A stretch of 64,000 nt of DNA, from the NCBI RefSeq assembly GCF_029852145.1, contig NC_079971.1, forward strand, positions 15,898,667-15,962,666, written 5' to 3'. Of this stretch, positions 23,690 to 35,541 are shown one piece after another. Position 1 is the first letter of the stretch. Each line of letters starts with the position of its first letter. This DNA is from Microplitis mediator. Lineage: Eukaryota > Arthropoda > Insecta > Hymenoptera > Braconidae. Under the pieces are notes generated by a model. It had not been told where the DNA came from and did not search any database. It was given only the letters and a program-made list of their open reading frames with translations. The translations under genes and the position numbers were made by a program.

Positions 23690-24272
23690 AAAAAATCTGT
23701 CTATCGGTCGACCCTGCGGGCTAGCCCTAAAACTTCCCGCTGTTATCGAGTCGTTTTTGAGATATTTCAAAAAAAATAAAAAATAAATTTTTTTTTAATT
23801 CTTTCGACAACGGTTTCTCTTGAACGAATGAACTGATTTTGATGGTTGAGGTGACATTCGACGCGGCTTATAAAGCTCTAGATCTCAGTCCATTTTGGAA
23901 TCAATCTATCGAGCACATTAAAAGTTATCAAAAAAAACACTTTTGAAAAAATTTTATTTTTGGAATATTTCTGAACGAGCCCTACCGATCAAGCTTAATT
24001 TTCTTACAGCTTTAAGATATTGACAAGCCGCGTCGAATGACACCTTAGAGTTCAAAATCGGTTCATCCGTTCAAAAGATACAGGTATTTACATACGTACG
24101 TACGCACATACATACATACATACACTCGGACATCATCGTGAAATTAGTCAGAATAGCTTCCTAGGACCTCAAAACGTCGACATCTGATGAAAATTCGATT
24201 TTCGTAAATCGGACCGAAACCAATAACTTCCCGAATTTTTCAAAATTTACAATTTTCTTAGCGGGAAGTTAA
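23690..24272. repeat. Second copy of the AACTTCCCGCT dispersed repeat family
   Basis: It shares blocks with 16621-17900: the start TCGACCCTGCGGGC and the end AACTTCCCGAATTTT...CGGGAAGTTA. A CATA/CGTA microsatellite at 24085-24125 corresponds to the GTAC/GTAT tract of the other copy. No coding capacity. Confidence 0.6.
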
Positions 24273-24673
24273 AATATGTTGAAAATAGAAAAACTTTACA
24301 AAAAGATTTCGTCACTGTAACTTCGTTATACTGAAGCATTAAAACAGCCACAAGGAAATGAGCAGACTACAAAATTATCGGAAAAAAAGAGAAAATTAAA
24401 TTCAAGTACAAGAATCGGAGGCAAAAAAAAGGGTATACTTGAAAATATGTGTAAGCAATTGGATCAAGTTGATAAGGAAATGAAAATGATTACATATCAG
24501 TTACTTATCTTAAATTTAGTCTCTTGAATGCTATTCAATCGTACTGTAGACAATGCTTGATATTGTATTATATTATTTAGTTTTTAGTTTCATATGTCTT
24601 CTATTTTGTGATCAATAATTTTAAAGAAACTAAATGTATAGATGATTCATCATTAAAAAAAAAACATGTATAA

Positions 24674-25695
24674 TAGACTGATTCAAAAAAATCGACTAAT
24701 TTTTTTTTTCTTCATTATATCGAAAATATTGTTGGAAATGACGAAAATAAAATACCGTGAAAGTTTGAGCTGTTAGTATTAATATTAACAACTGCCGCAT
24801 CGCAATTTTCTATTTCCCGTTTAAATAACATGGGAAAATTTATTTTTTAAGCTTTGAAATTTTGTAGCTCATGGTGGGACCAATACTTTTGAATGTTCAA
24901 GACATATTCTTATGGGAAATTTGACGCTCTACAAAGAAGGTTTCTTATAATTTTTCGATATTTTTATTTCTTCAAAAGTAATTCGAAGTTGAAATTAGAT
25001 TTTTACATTTTTTAAATTTTTTGACGCAACCATCAACTTTATCCGCAAATTTTAGAAGACATTTTTTGTAGAGCACTTTATTTCCTACAACTTATCTCAA
25101 AGAAAATGTACGATATTTCTCATAAGTCGTGAGTTGTTCGCAATTAACTGAAAATTTAATATAATTAATTTTAAGCAACAAAATTTCGATTATTTAAGAA
25201 AATTTTCAGTTAATGGCAAATAACATACGACTTAAGTGAAATATCGAAAATTTTCTCGGAGATAAGTTGTAGAAAATAAAATGCTCTACAAAAAACGTCC
25301 TCGAAATTTTCGGATAAAGTTGATGGTTGCGCCTAACAATTAAAAAAATGTGAAAATTTATCGTCAATCTAATTTTAACTTCGAATTACTTTGGAAGAAA
25401 TAAAAATATCGAAAAAGTATAAGAGACCTTTTTTGTAGAGCGTCAAATTTTCCATAAGAGTATGTCTTACGCATTCAAAAGTATTGGTCCCACCATGAGC
25501 TACAAAATTCCAAAGCTTCAAAAATAAATTTTCCCATGTTATATAAACGGGATATAGAAAATTGCGATGCGGCAGTTGTTTATATCAATATTAAGAGCTC
25601 AAACTTTCACAGTATTTTTTTTTTCGTCATTTCCAACAATATTTTCGATATAATGGAGAAAAAAAAATTAGTCGATTTTTTTTAATCAGTCTAAT
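24674..25695. mobile_element. Foldback element about 1.0 kb
   Basis: Nearly the whole element is one imperfect palindrome. The left end TAGACTGATTCAAAAAAA pairs with TTTTTTTAATCAGTCTA at the right end, and matches continue inward (AATTTTCCCATGTTAT and CCACCATGAGCTAC regions) to a centre near 25170. TA at both ends may be the target duplication. Layout and several words (AAGTTTGAGCT, GTAGAGC) are shared with the elements at 5813 and 60571. Confidence 0.7.
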
Positions 25696-26018
25696 GTATA
25701 ACTTCGAAAAGATTAATGATAAGAAATATAATTTCAAGTGTTGTATTTTCAATAGTTATAAATATATATTCGAAAGAAGTTGGTCTTTTTTCAATAGTTG
25801 GAAATCTGCAAGAAAGTTTGTAAAAATTCATGCTCCTGAAATTTTACCCGATTCTGGGTATAAGAGTTAAATCTTTTATACAAAAATTATTTTCAAATTA
25901 ACTTGCTAATTTTACGAATATTTAAATAATAATTATTTTTTCGTAGATTCTGGAAATTTACTTTCGGTCAGAGAAAAGTTAGGGAATTTTGAAATTAGTT
26001 TTCATTCACCACGCTAGT

Positions 26019-27177
26019 ATACGAAATGTTATGATGACAAAAAATCCGTAGTTTTTAGAAAATGTCGAAGGAAATAAAATAAAATATAAAATAATATTTT
26101 ACTTCGGTAACGCGTTCAAATGGCGCTATCATCCAATCATTTATTTCATTTTGGGGTATTACCCCAGATTAATTAAAAATGTAAAGAAAATTTATATTAT
26201 CAATTTAAATGTTCAAGACCTCATTAGGGTGTCTATAGACCCTAGGCGTGTCCATCGTTGAGTATTAGTGATTATGATTTGTTTTAAATATTTGATTAGG
26301 GTTATATAATAAATGGTACACCAAATTAAATAATTTTAGTTATGTTTTAATTAATAAAATTAAGGGTTGAGTCAGTCAGTCACCAGACCTCGGTCCGGTG
26401 ACTCAGATGTTCGTCGGCTGACTGCCTGTTCTGTTTCCGCAGATCCAGTACAAAAAAATTATAAAATTATGAATTGTCCAACGTCGCATCTCAGGTCATC
26501 CCAGAGAACGTCAAGGCACGGGTCTCATACCTCCTCATGAGTTTAGACTACGAGCCACGACGGTGTTCGCGAAAATCGCTTATCTGCTGTAGTTACTCTG
26601 TTGAAGAATTTTTCTTTATCAGAGTGACCAAAGTTTTATTGTATGTTACCAAAAGAAATTTTGAAATTTTTCTTTCAATATAATTAAAGCCAGAGCGTAT
26701 CACATTACACGCAATTAATTGATTCATTTTTATTATTACGCAAAACGCACTTCACTTAATTATCAAAACAAACTCGGTTGTACACTTTGTTCAGATTTCG
26801 CACTGATGCTTCGGCTTGTTCATAAAAGGCGGGTATTGTCGATCGAAATTATTTTTCACGATTAATTGTTCGTTAATCAAAACTCGAATCATTCTTGAAA
26901 GTCGTAAATCAAGTTATACAAGCGTCAGATTCGAAATTGTTCTTCTGGTCGGAGTCGAATTGTTTAAAATCTGAAACGCGGTCGGTCAGTACGAAGTCCA
27001 TCCCGGATCTCTTGTCTCAATCCATGCGTTGGATAGATTGCTCGGTCGAAATCGAAATTTTGACCATAGATGTCACTATAATTTTCTCACCGGGTAAGAA
27101 TATTACTATTTAAATATTACTATATTTAAATAATTTAAAACTACAGGTCGATGTCGAATTTTCCATCATGTTACAGG
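26019..27177. other. Unassigned intronic stretch
   Basis: No gene is recognised. A near-perfect hairpin at about 26378-26404 (AGTCACCAGAC with GTCCGGTGACT, loop CTCG) is the only clear structure. Short open frames at 26474-26683 and 26895-27113 have no family resemblance. Confidence 0.35.
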
Positions 27178-30013
27178 ATATATGGGTCATTCTATCAAAT
27201 AAAGTTATTTTTACGAAGTGACCCTCGCAGATTTGGTTCAAACTTTTTGGAGGTGATCTGTTCACTAAAAAAAAATATTTTCTGAAAATTTGAGCGTTCA
27301 ATGTGTAGCTTAGGGTTATGACAATAATTGAGTTATAAAAAAATGCAAAAACTAATTCAAAGTATTAGTTACATATTATCAGTTAATATTCAAAATTCTT
27401 GAGCGCCATTTAAATATTTGAAATTTGGGCTCAAATATTCAGCGTAGTCATGATTTCACAAATATAAACTATAGCTGCCACGAGAAAGAAGAAATTTAGA
27501 ACAAAAAAATCCGAATTTCGATCATTTTTGATATTTTCAAAATTCGCGAGCGACCTTTTGAAAATTTTTAATCGAGCTGATTTTTGGAGTGGCCTCTTAA
27601 AACATCTTAAACCAATAAATTTTCATAACAGACTCGGAAAAAAAAATAGTCGATTTTTTTGAGCCACCCTAGTGTAGCTATTTCGAAGTTATGATTTTTT
27701 GAATTAAAAAGAAAAAATTTTTTTCAACTTTTTCATTAATTTTTTTGAAGGAAAAAACTTTTTTAAAATAATGAGCACATAACAATTGTTCGTATAAAAA
27801 ATTCTCAGCTTTTTAATAAAAATACTCATTTTTTATTTTAAGTTATAGAAGACCTTTCAAAATTCGATTAAAGAAGAAAAAACGATTTTTGACTGTGCGG
27901 TGCTTGATACATCTATTTTGATATTTTTTTCTGAAAGCTGAGACTTTTCCCTACAAAATATGTAAATTTCACGATGTGCTTATTTTTTGTTTGAACAAAA
28001 TTAAATAAAATATAAATATAAATAAAAAATAAACTCTATGATTAAAAAACTTTAATTCTTAACATTTTTGAGGATGTTAATACATTTACAACACAAATAT
28101 ATCCTTGGCTATCAACGATAGGTGAGAAAGGGTGCAATGCTTGTGTTTCTTTTACCGTACTTGGCTTCAAGTATTGTACGTCTAAAACATTTATTTTCTA
28201 TAAAAAGTCATCATTCCCTGATTAAGGTAGTACTACCATTACCACAGGTGTCAAATTAGTGCTATGTGTAATTTGGCTAGAGTAGTATTTTCATTTGGCA
28301 ACGCCGCATAAAAACTAAAGAGACAGAAATACATTCTGTTTCACTCAACATATGAGTTTATGCGCGGAAATCTATTGCGCATACATTTGTTTATTTTTAC
28401 ACGAATTATCAGTTGCATTGGTGCATGTTTGAATGTCGCGCGCGTCCTAACCTTTTCTGCGGCGTTGCCATTTAAGTCGACTAGTACTTTTTTCTCAATC
28501 ATTTATTAATTGTTCTTATCACAGGCTCTGAGTTTATGGTTTCATTTGCACATAATATTCAATCAATTTTTCTCTTTCTATTGATACCAAAATTATTGAA
28601 ATCTCAACGTCCAGTTTTGTGAAATAAAATAAAGTCTGTGATTTCCCATAAGGATCAATGTTAAACGCAAAAATTTATAAATATTAATATCTTTTTTTCA
28701 GTGCTCTGTAGGCCTCCAAAAATTTAACTGCTTAATTATGATATTATAAAGTACCAATATGCCAAGTTTCATTAAATTTTGAACGTCAATTCTAAAACCG
28801 GTAGTACTACCTTAAAATAAATGATTCAAAACGATTTGTAATGTTAAATGCCCATAAAAAGGGTGATTTAAAAGTATTTAAAGTATTCAAAAGAATTAAA
28901 AAGTATTTAAAATTTTTTTTCCCAATCGTTTTAAATCGTTTCTTTTAATAAAGGTTGCTTATAAAAGTGAAATCAACGCCGGTATAATTTTGAATAGCCC
29001 GGATGTATAAATCTTGCGGTGTAAAGGTATGGTTTCTGGTATGTATCTGCAGTAAAGCTCTAACAACAAATATTATAAGACTATTTTTGATGACACCAGC
29101 ATCGAAGCTTGAAGTCTAGGAATTACTAATTTGAATTAGGATTTTTGTGTTTTGTTTAATAGTGATTTCAGACTATTAATGTTATCTGTGTTAATGACAG
29201 TTCTGACTTTGTAATCAAGTTTGATAAAAATTTGTGTAAAAAATAAATAGTATTTATTGTTTCTGTTTAATTATAAATTTCAAATCATAAGTTACGCGTA
29301 CACTAATGGTTGATCACACCACTGGTCTTAAATTAACTTGATTCTAACTGGCTGCTGACACTGAAACTAATTTTCAATGCAGGTAATCATAGAAAAAATA
29401 GTGTGAACCACCACTTTAGATTGCAGTCATTGTCAGATTTTGCCTATGACTCGGGCAGCCTACTTCACTCTCGTCTGACATAGTTTTGTTTCATCTCTTG
29501 CTACAAAATGAACTATTAGAGTTTGATAAAACTATAAAATCAATGACTTGAATTTAAATAATTATTGATTTTGTTCGAACAAAAAATATGCACATCGTAA
29601 AAAATACCTATGTCGTGGGAAAAAGTCTCAGCTTTCAGAAAAAATATCAAAATAGATGTATCAAGCGCCGCACAGTCATAAAAATCGTTTTTTCTTCTTT
29701 AATCGAATTTTGAAAGGTCTTCTGTAACTTAAAATAAAAAATGGGTATTTTTATTGAAAAGCTGAGAATTTTTTCTACGATAAATTGTTATGAGCTCATT
29801 TTTTAAAAAAGTTTTTTCCTCCAAAAAAATCAATGAAAAAGTTGAAAAAAAAAATTTTTCTTAAAAATCAAAATATTATAACTTTGAATCAGCTGCACAT
29901 TGAGGGCTCAAATTTTTAGAGAATTTTTTTTTTATTTACAGAACACCGCCACAAAGTTTGAACCAAATCTGCGAGGGTTGCCCTGTGAAAATAACTTTAT
30001 TTGGTAGAATGAC

Positions 30014-30020
<7 letters not shown>
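27178..30020. mobile_element. Large foldback element (2.8 kb) with a nested MITE
   Basis: The ends TATGGGTCATTCTATCAAAT (27180) and its inverted counterpart near 30000 start long inverted repeats. Matching continues in blocks, for example about 27660-28010 against 29570-29890 (GACCTTTCAAAATTCGATTA in both arms). The non-palindromic centre (about 28020-29560) contains the TTAA-flanked MITE and no coding region I recognise. The right end runs into a (TA)n tract. Confidence 0.65.
28226..28811. mobile_element. TTAA-flanked MITE (piggyBac-like target site)
   Basis: The element is 586 bp, with GGTAGTACTACC at each end (itself a perfect palindrome) and TTAA directly outside both ends (28222-28225, 28812-28815). 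TTAA duplication is the signature of piggyBac-type transposition. No open frame of note, so non-autonomous. It lies in the centre of the larger foldback element and is therefore younger. Confidence 0.6.
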
Positions 30021-30054
<34 letters not shown>

Positions 30055-31823
30055 AACGTAAATTTTTTCGTATACTCAATAAACCCAATAATTACTCAAA
30101 ACTACCCAATAAAATTTACTCAAAACTCAAATTACACGAAATCGGGGTACGTTACACTTCGCCCACCAATCACCCCTCTCATCTCTTCCAGATCCTGACG
30201 GGCGCCAGCCAACTTTTATTTCCCCGGTATTGGCAACCGGTCTAAACGTACACGTAAATTTAAACTTAGAACTATACCCTTTGGAGATGAGAGACATGAC
30301 CGGTGGTAGCAGCATGTCCTGGTGCGCTCAGTATGCTAGGTTGTGGAGAGAGGGTCGCGGTTTTTTTAATGCGAAAGAAGCCGATTAATTAACCAATATA
30401 AAAGACATAAAATAACAAAACAAAACTAAATGAAGTACAATAAAGATGACGCGAGAGCGACGTGGAGGGCCCAAAAGACCCGCGGTCCAGTACTCTCGGT
30501 ACATCACGCAAATAAATACCTGAATACAACATCGGGAACCTCTCGACGATGACGAATCACAAAACTTTATACACTACTAAATAAAATAAAATAAATAATG
30601 CGGTAATTAACGACAATTAATTAATATGACAGGCGGCTCCAAGAGCACCATACACAGAGCCACAAGCTCCAAACGACAGCAGTCCATGGTTGCGGTCGAG
30701 GCCCACCATGGCGACTCTCCGACCCGCCACCGCTTACTCTAAGACTCCAAACTCGACTACTGTGTCTACTCGTACACGAGTGACGCCAAGTCTCCACTTT
30801 TCTCCTCAACGGTAGTCACACAACTGTTACACGATAATCTCCCACTCTAACTCACTTACTCCAGTCCTTCTCTTTTAATCTCACATTCTCGCTTCTCCGT
30901 CCATTCTTACCTTCACAAACATACAAGCCGTGGACTCGCAGGCCTTCTCGTAATGTCACTCCCCGTGATATGCGAAGTTAGCGAATTGTTGGCTTCCTCG
31001 AGCATCGCAAACGAGGCCTGCTATCCCCCCAATAAACGTACACGTACCCCAGCTAACTCCGGGTACCACCACGAAGGGGCGGCGACATCTCAGTCGCACC
31101 TCCGCGATCACCACGTCAACCACGAGGGCTAAGCCTGGGCCTAGTCGTCATCACTGGTCGGGAGGCACGTTATCTTGGCCACTATCCGCGACACAGCTAG
31201 ACATCCTCCGTTAAATCTACGCTCCATCACACAGACACTCCAAAACATAATCCGTACCCTACACGTACTCTTACTCTAATACTCTCAACACACTTAACTC
31301 ACCGTACACATTTATACTCCATATGCTCAACTCACTGTTTCTCTCACTATCACACAGACTCACACTTACTCAACCTCAAACTCCATCTCCTCGGCAATAT
31401 AACGTCTCAATATATATGTAAAGAAAATGTATATTTCTTTAAATTTGAATTATGCCGCGCTCCAGGTCGTTCACATACTTGATAGTTGGTAGTATAGGTC
31501 TCTGCATAATCGAAAGCAGATATAGGAAGTACGGAAGTGAGGGGAGGTTATGGGACGGCGTCATACTTTACAACATTAAAATATTAAAATATAAATATAA
31601 AAACAAACCTATTTAATAAATTAAAAAGGGATAAAAAGAAATTGTCATATTGAAAAATAAACTTTTAATGTCGTTTCTTTGTTTTCAGGTAGGAATTAGA
31701 TAAATTATGTATTAATGTTTAGTAATAGAATACATAACAAATAAAATAAATAAATCTTTGTTTTCAGAGCAACACATTACATTTCATTTAATTTATAACC
31801 TTTGAGAATATTAGAACAATAAT

Positions 31824-31876
<53 letters not shown>

Positions 31877-33199
31877 GATATAACGCAGTTTTGAGGACAC
31901 GATTGCGTCTACAATTCTTATCAGATCTTACTGAAATTGTCTACACTTATTCTATGGGCGATTATCACGGCTAAGTTCAAAGGTGGGAAGAATTGGTTGA
32001 TTAGTTTAGAGGCTATGCCGATTATCTTGATCGAATTCGAAGATAATTTAAATCGGTTGATTAGTTTTTGAAGCAATGGCTGTTTGAAATTTTCACGATT
32101 TTAAAAAAAATCAGTTTTTAATCACTTTTAAAGTCCATATAACTTTAAAACTAAAACTTATAGATAATTCGCGTAGAAAGTATCATAACTCTTGTTTAGT
32201 ACGATTTAATTCATGGCTGTAAACTTTATGTTTTGACCATTTCTTCCAATAATTTGATAGCCTTGAAAATTTTAATGGAATCAAAAATGTTGAAAGTATG
32301 GTTTTCATTCCTATAACAGGACTATGCTGCTACTCTGGTCGTCCTTCATCAAGGGCGCCACTGGAAGTAATAACGGCCTCCCAGAGCCGGATCTTAGATC
32401 ATCAGGGTCGGTGTAATTCAATTAATTGTAAGAGAGAGGAGAGCAAGGATAATTTATAATAAATTTAATTCACTTTTATTTAATCTTTATACCTTTTATT
32501 TATTTAATAAACCTTTCAACCTTACAATCCTTATAACCTTATCTCTTATAAACCTTATAAACAATTTGTCAATTACCTTTGACTCCATAAATTAATTACC
32601 TTAACCAATTACATTTGGTATTTTCAAAACAATTATTTTAACCAATTACCTTTGGCCCTTTTGAAACAATTTAATTTTAACCTTAATTAATTAATGACAA
32701 CTACCTTTGACGATTTTCAAATTTATTCTCTTCAACTACCTTTGACGATTTCCTAAACCTTAACTAAGCCAACTACCTTTGGGATTTATTTTAAAACAGT
32801 TTAAAATTGTCATACCTGACAAACAATAATTTTATAACAACAATTTCCATAACTTGATCCCCTGGATCTGGAGACGCACACACTCACACTAGTCCCCTGG
32901 ACTTGTTTTCACACACACTGATTTTGAATAATTTTTAAATGGCGTCTGGCCATCAACTTTCCCGCCACGCTTTTACAATAAATTAATTAATTAAAATTGA
33001 GTTTTAAATTTATTATTATTTATTAATTAATTTGATTGATTCCCTCACTATAACTTTTAATAATTTTCATAATTATCTTTAACTGCAATAATTTTACGTC
33101 AGTAATCTCAATACCACATTTACCCGGTTCTCACTCGATTCTTCCGAGTACGCGTTACTGACTACTTTTGACTTTCTTCGATTCTTTTCTGTTTAGACA
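30021..33199. other. Unassigned stretch left of the Polinton
   Basis: 30050-31560 is GC-richer than its surroundings and has no long open frame on either strand; an inactive transposon or LTR piece is possible. (TA)n tracts lie at 30018-30050 and 31828-31874. At 32575-32790 the word AAYTACCTTTGR recurs about five times at roughly 35-60-bp spacing. The last six bases (33194-33199, TAGACA) are the Polinton target duplication. Confidence 0.35.
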
Positions 33200-33906
33200 A
33201 GTAGTGAGACAGGGGGAGTTCACCCCCCCCCCCCCCCCCGATAACGCAGTACTCTTCCTTACCGACTGTCGCCGATACCACCTGTCGGTAATGTACCATA
33301 TCTGCGGTCGGTAATTTGTACATATCTGAGGTGGGTAAGTCACCCCCCCCCCCCCGGTCGGTAAAGTAGGAATTATCTTTATTGACTGTTACTGATACCG
33401 ACTCTAGGTAAGATTTTATCGACCAGCAGTAAATTATCATGTGTTCGACGAAAAATACTGCCACACTATGATCAGAGCTGGTACCTTATCGTGTACCAGC
33501 TCTGATAATAGCATGACATGTATTTATATATGATCATTCGGATTCTTTATATATTGAAACAGGGTGTAGCACGAGCACTTGCGAGAAGCCCCCAAGTCCC
33601 TGCCATCTCGTGGTTCAGTTCTTCCCCCCCACCACTCTGTTTTAGCGAGTAACTCGATAGTGGGGGAGAATGAAGCTGCGCGAATGCTTCGATGACATCA
33701 TCTTCTGCGTCGATTACCGTTACTAAGCTCATATTTCAGACCAAGTGGGGGAATATGAACCTGCGCAATGGTGTTTTTTTACCCGATTACATCATCTTTT
33801 TACGTCATACGACAAGTCCGAACTCGTTTTTCGGCAACTAGGTGGGGAAATAAAGAGTTGAGTGGGCGACTCTAGCGGCCATATGCATGAGTCTGCTCAA
33901 GTATTT
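33200..33906. repeat. Left terminal inverted repeat of the Polinton
   Basis: About 703-707 bp, starting AGTAGTGAGACAGGGGGAGT. By eye fewer than about ten substitutions separate it from the right copy, plus length differences in C/G runs (33223-33239 and 33344-33355). It contains a 14-bp-stem hairpin at about 33471-33506 (ATCAGAGCTGGTAC and its complement). Confidence 0.93.
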
Positions 33907-33960
33907 TAAAGTAGAAGCATTTAGTGTGCTATTTAAAACTTATAAAAAAGTGATTTATAA

Positions 33961-34321
33961 ATGGACCGCCATAAACTAAGGTATTGTAAAAAAAAAACAT
34001 ATCTTTTTTAATTAAACTAGCGTGCATTTTTGCAACCATATTAACTGCCTATCTTTTTACAGACCTCATGTATGCACTGAACGTTGTGAACATTCAGCAC
34101 AAATTGAGTACGAGACAGTGAGTGTTTTGAGTGAAGAAGAAGACAATTACATTCATAAATTACTTACTAAAGAAAAAGAAATTGACTTACAAATCTTATA
34201 TTGGAAGAACTTATTACTATCTTTTAAAGATCGTAAAGACTACGAGCAAGCCTGTCACAGAATTACATACGTTATAACTCATTTAATGTTCAAAACTAAC
34301 TCATCAAAAAATAAAGCGTAG
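33961..34321 (+). CDS. Small spliced Polinton protein of unknown function
   Basis: An ATG at 33961 opens a 20-nt first exon (33961-33980) ending at a GTATTG donor. An 82-bp intron (33981-34062) ends in TTTTTACAG, and exon 2 (34063-34321) continues in frame to a TAG. The joined protein is about 92 residues, with HVCTERCEH near the N terminus and a charged helical rest (LLTKEKEIDLQIL). Unspliced, the frame could start only at a later site with an intron-derived N terminus, so the spliced model is preferred. It is the first gene inside the left repeat and lies 10 bp upstream of the next small gene. I do not recognise the family. Confidence 0.6.
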
Positions 34322-34330
34322 ACGTCTGAA

Positions 34331-34615
34331 ATGGATCAATTAAGTGAAGAAGAAATAGAGTATCTGGTAAACCATCCACCATACGTCTTATTTGAAGCAG
34401 AATTATTGGCACGTTATTTTGAACCACCAACACAAGACTACATTGAAAGCTTTGTACGCGATATTCATCTTTTACAAACTAATTTGAATATTATTCTAAC
34501 TAGACGAGATAAAAAAGCGTGCCCATACTGCTGTGCATTCAAAGACTCTGTAAAAAAACTGTATCAGGTGATCGAAAGCTTGGAAAAACTAGAAGAACGT
34601 ATTGACAAAAAATAA
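34331..34615 (+). CDS. Small Polinton protein of unknown function
   Basis: 94 residues, ATG start 10 bp after the stop of the previous gene. The protein is acidic at the N terminus (MDQLSEEEIEYLV), has a CPYCC cluster near residue 62 and a charged C-terminal helix. Size and helical pattern resemble the upstream gene, so the two may be diverged duplicates or work together, but no similarity is strong enough to claim it. Coding looks real because the frame is intact and closely spaced with its neighbours. Confidence 0.55.
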   Translation: MDQLSEEEIEYLVNHPPYVLFEAELLARYFEPPTQDYIESFVRDIHLLQTNLNIILTRRDKKACPYCCAFKDSVKKLYQVIESLEKLEERIDKK

Positions 34616-34654
34616 AAGACAATAGAATTTATCTTAGATTTCGCGGGATTTGTA

Positions 34655-35443
34655 ATGCCCGATGACACCTTAGTAGTGAAAGAATTATGTGTAGTGGATA
34701 TAACAGATGAAAATTTCTCATTCTTTAAGTGTAAACATTTTATCTTTCAACCGCCATTGGAGTATGATGGAGTGATTATGCAAGAAACTCTCGATGAAAG
34801 TGGCTGCGGTCATGGTATCCGGTGGGACTCAGGTGAAGTGCCATACAGCGAACTCAAAGATATTCTTAAAGATTTGGTGAGCAAAGCAAGTTATATTTAT
34901 GTTGACGGAAAGCTAAAAGACAAATGGTTGACAATCATGACTGATTATTCAGCAGAAATAATCGACATCCAATTAATGAGACATTATTCATTTGAAAACA
35001 TGGATTGCTACAATAAGGAAAAATGTCCGCCGAGACAGTTTCATCGCCGAAGAACACATGCATGCGCTTTTCAAAATACTCAACAATTAAAGCGGTGGTT
35101 CCTGGATTTCTGGGGTGACAAACCATCATACGAAAAATCTGTGCAAATATATTATCAACTGTCTGATTTGAAAAAAATGCACAATCGTGATATCGCCTGC
35201 CTTGATTATCACTTTCTTCTACGTTTTGCGAGGACCCAAATACGTCATGTTTACGATACTCTTCCATTGGAATTACAAAATAATGATAAAATAAGAGATT
35301 ACTCATTTTGCATGGACCACTACCCAGCGTCTGGTGGTGATTGGGATATTTGTGGAATATGGCTTTATCCATATCGAAAAGATTGCTCAAAGTGTATAAA
35401 TAATAGAAATTCTATAAAAATAATAATTCACAAAACAAGTTAA
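34655..35443 (+). CDS. Polinton accessory protein, possible nuclease-like fold
   Basis: 262 residues. The N-terminal half has the pattern VVDI ... HFIFQPP ... GHGIRWDSGEVPY ... YIYVDGKLKDKWL ... HACAFQN, which I recognise as a recurrent uncharacterised protein in arthropod and cnidarian mobile elements. Spaced acidic residues (VVDI, IIDIQ) and a later H-x-CA motif recall DEDD-type exonucleases, but this is an inference without structure support. The C-terminal half is Cys- and Trp-rich (GGDWDICGIW, CSKC). It ends convergently against the capsid operon, with about 100 bp of AT-rich sequence between. Confidence 0.6.
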   Translation: MPDDTLVVKELCVVDITDENFSFFKCKHFIFQPPLEYDGVIMQETLDESGCGHGIRWDSGEVPYSELKDILKDLVSKASYIYVDGKLKDKWLTIMTDYSAEIIDIQLMRHYSFENMDCYNKEKCPPRQFHRRRTHACAFQNTQQLKRWFLDFWGDKPSYEKSVQIYYQLSDLKKMHNRDIACLDYHFLLRFARTQIRHVYDTLPLELQNNDKIRDYSFCMDHYPASGGDWDICGIWLYPYRKDCSKCINNRNSIKIIIHKTS

Positions 35444-35541
35444 AATATACATACAATTTAATTAAACTTATGCTATTGGAATGTAGTAGGTTAAGATTAT
35501 AAATAATAAAACAAATTAAATCATCGGTAAAAAATTTTTAT

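Larger units (their letters stand above)
22126..26018. mobile_element. Composite transposon relic with a BED-like zinc-finger fragment and nested insertions
   Basis: The outer ends resemble each other in inverted form (GGGTGGCGATTAACCTGG near 22133 and a TTTTCATTCACCACGCT-type end near 26010). About 22820-23030 reads in one frame as a protein fragment with FNSWIDKV, ALCKKCSKV, GRQALVDYMNSDKHEKA, which has the C-x2-C...H-x4-H layout of BED-type fingers at the N terminus of hAT-like transposases. A later fragment is at 24330-24525 (GGKKKGILENMCKQL). Between them lie a MITE (23250-23525), a dispersed repeat (23690-24272) and a foldback element (24674-25695). The gene is clearly dead. Confidence 0.45.

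Noticed and set aside
33547..33732. Open frame starting MSLVTVIDAEDD in the left TIR and its counterpart at 52452-52658
   Set aside because: It lies wholly in the inverted repeats; the two copies diverge in frame at a G run and have no family resemblance, so coding is not supported.
34935..35390. 151-codon minus-strand frame opposite the 262-residue Polinton gene
   Set aside because: No motif or family; the plus-strand gene has a recognisable pattern.
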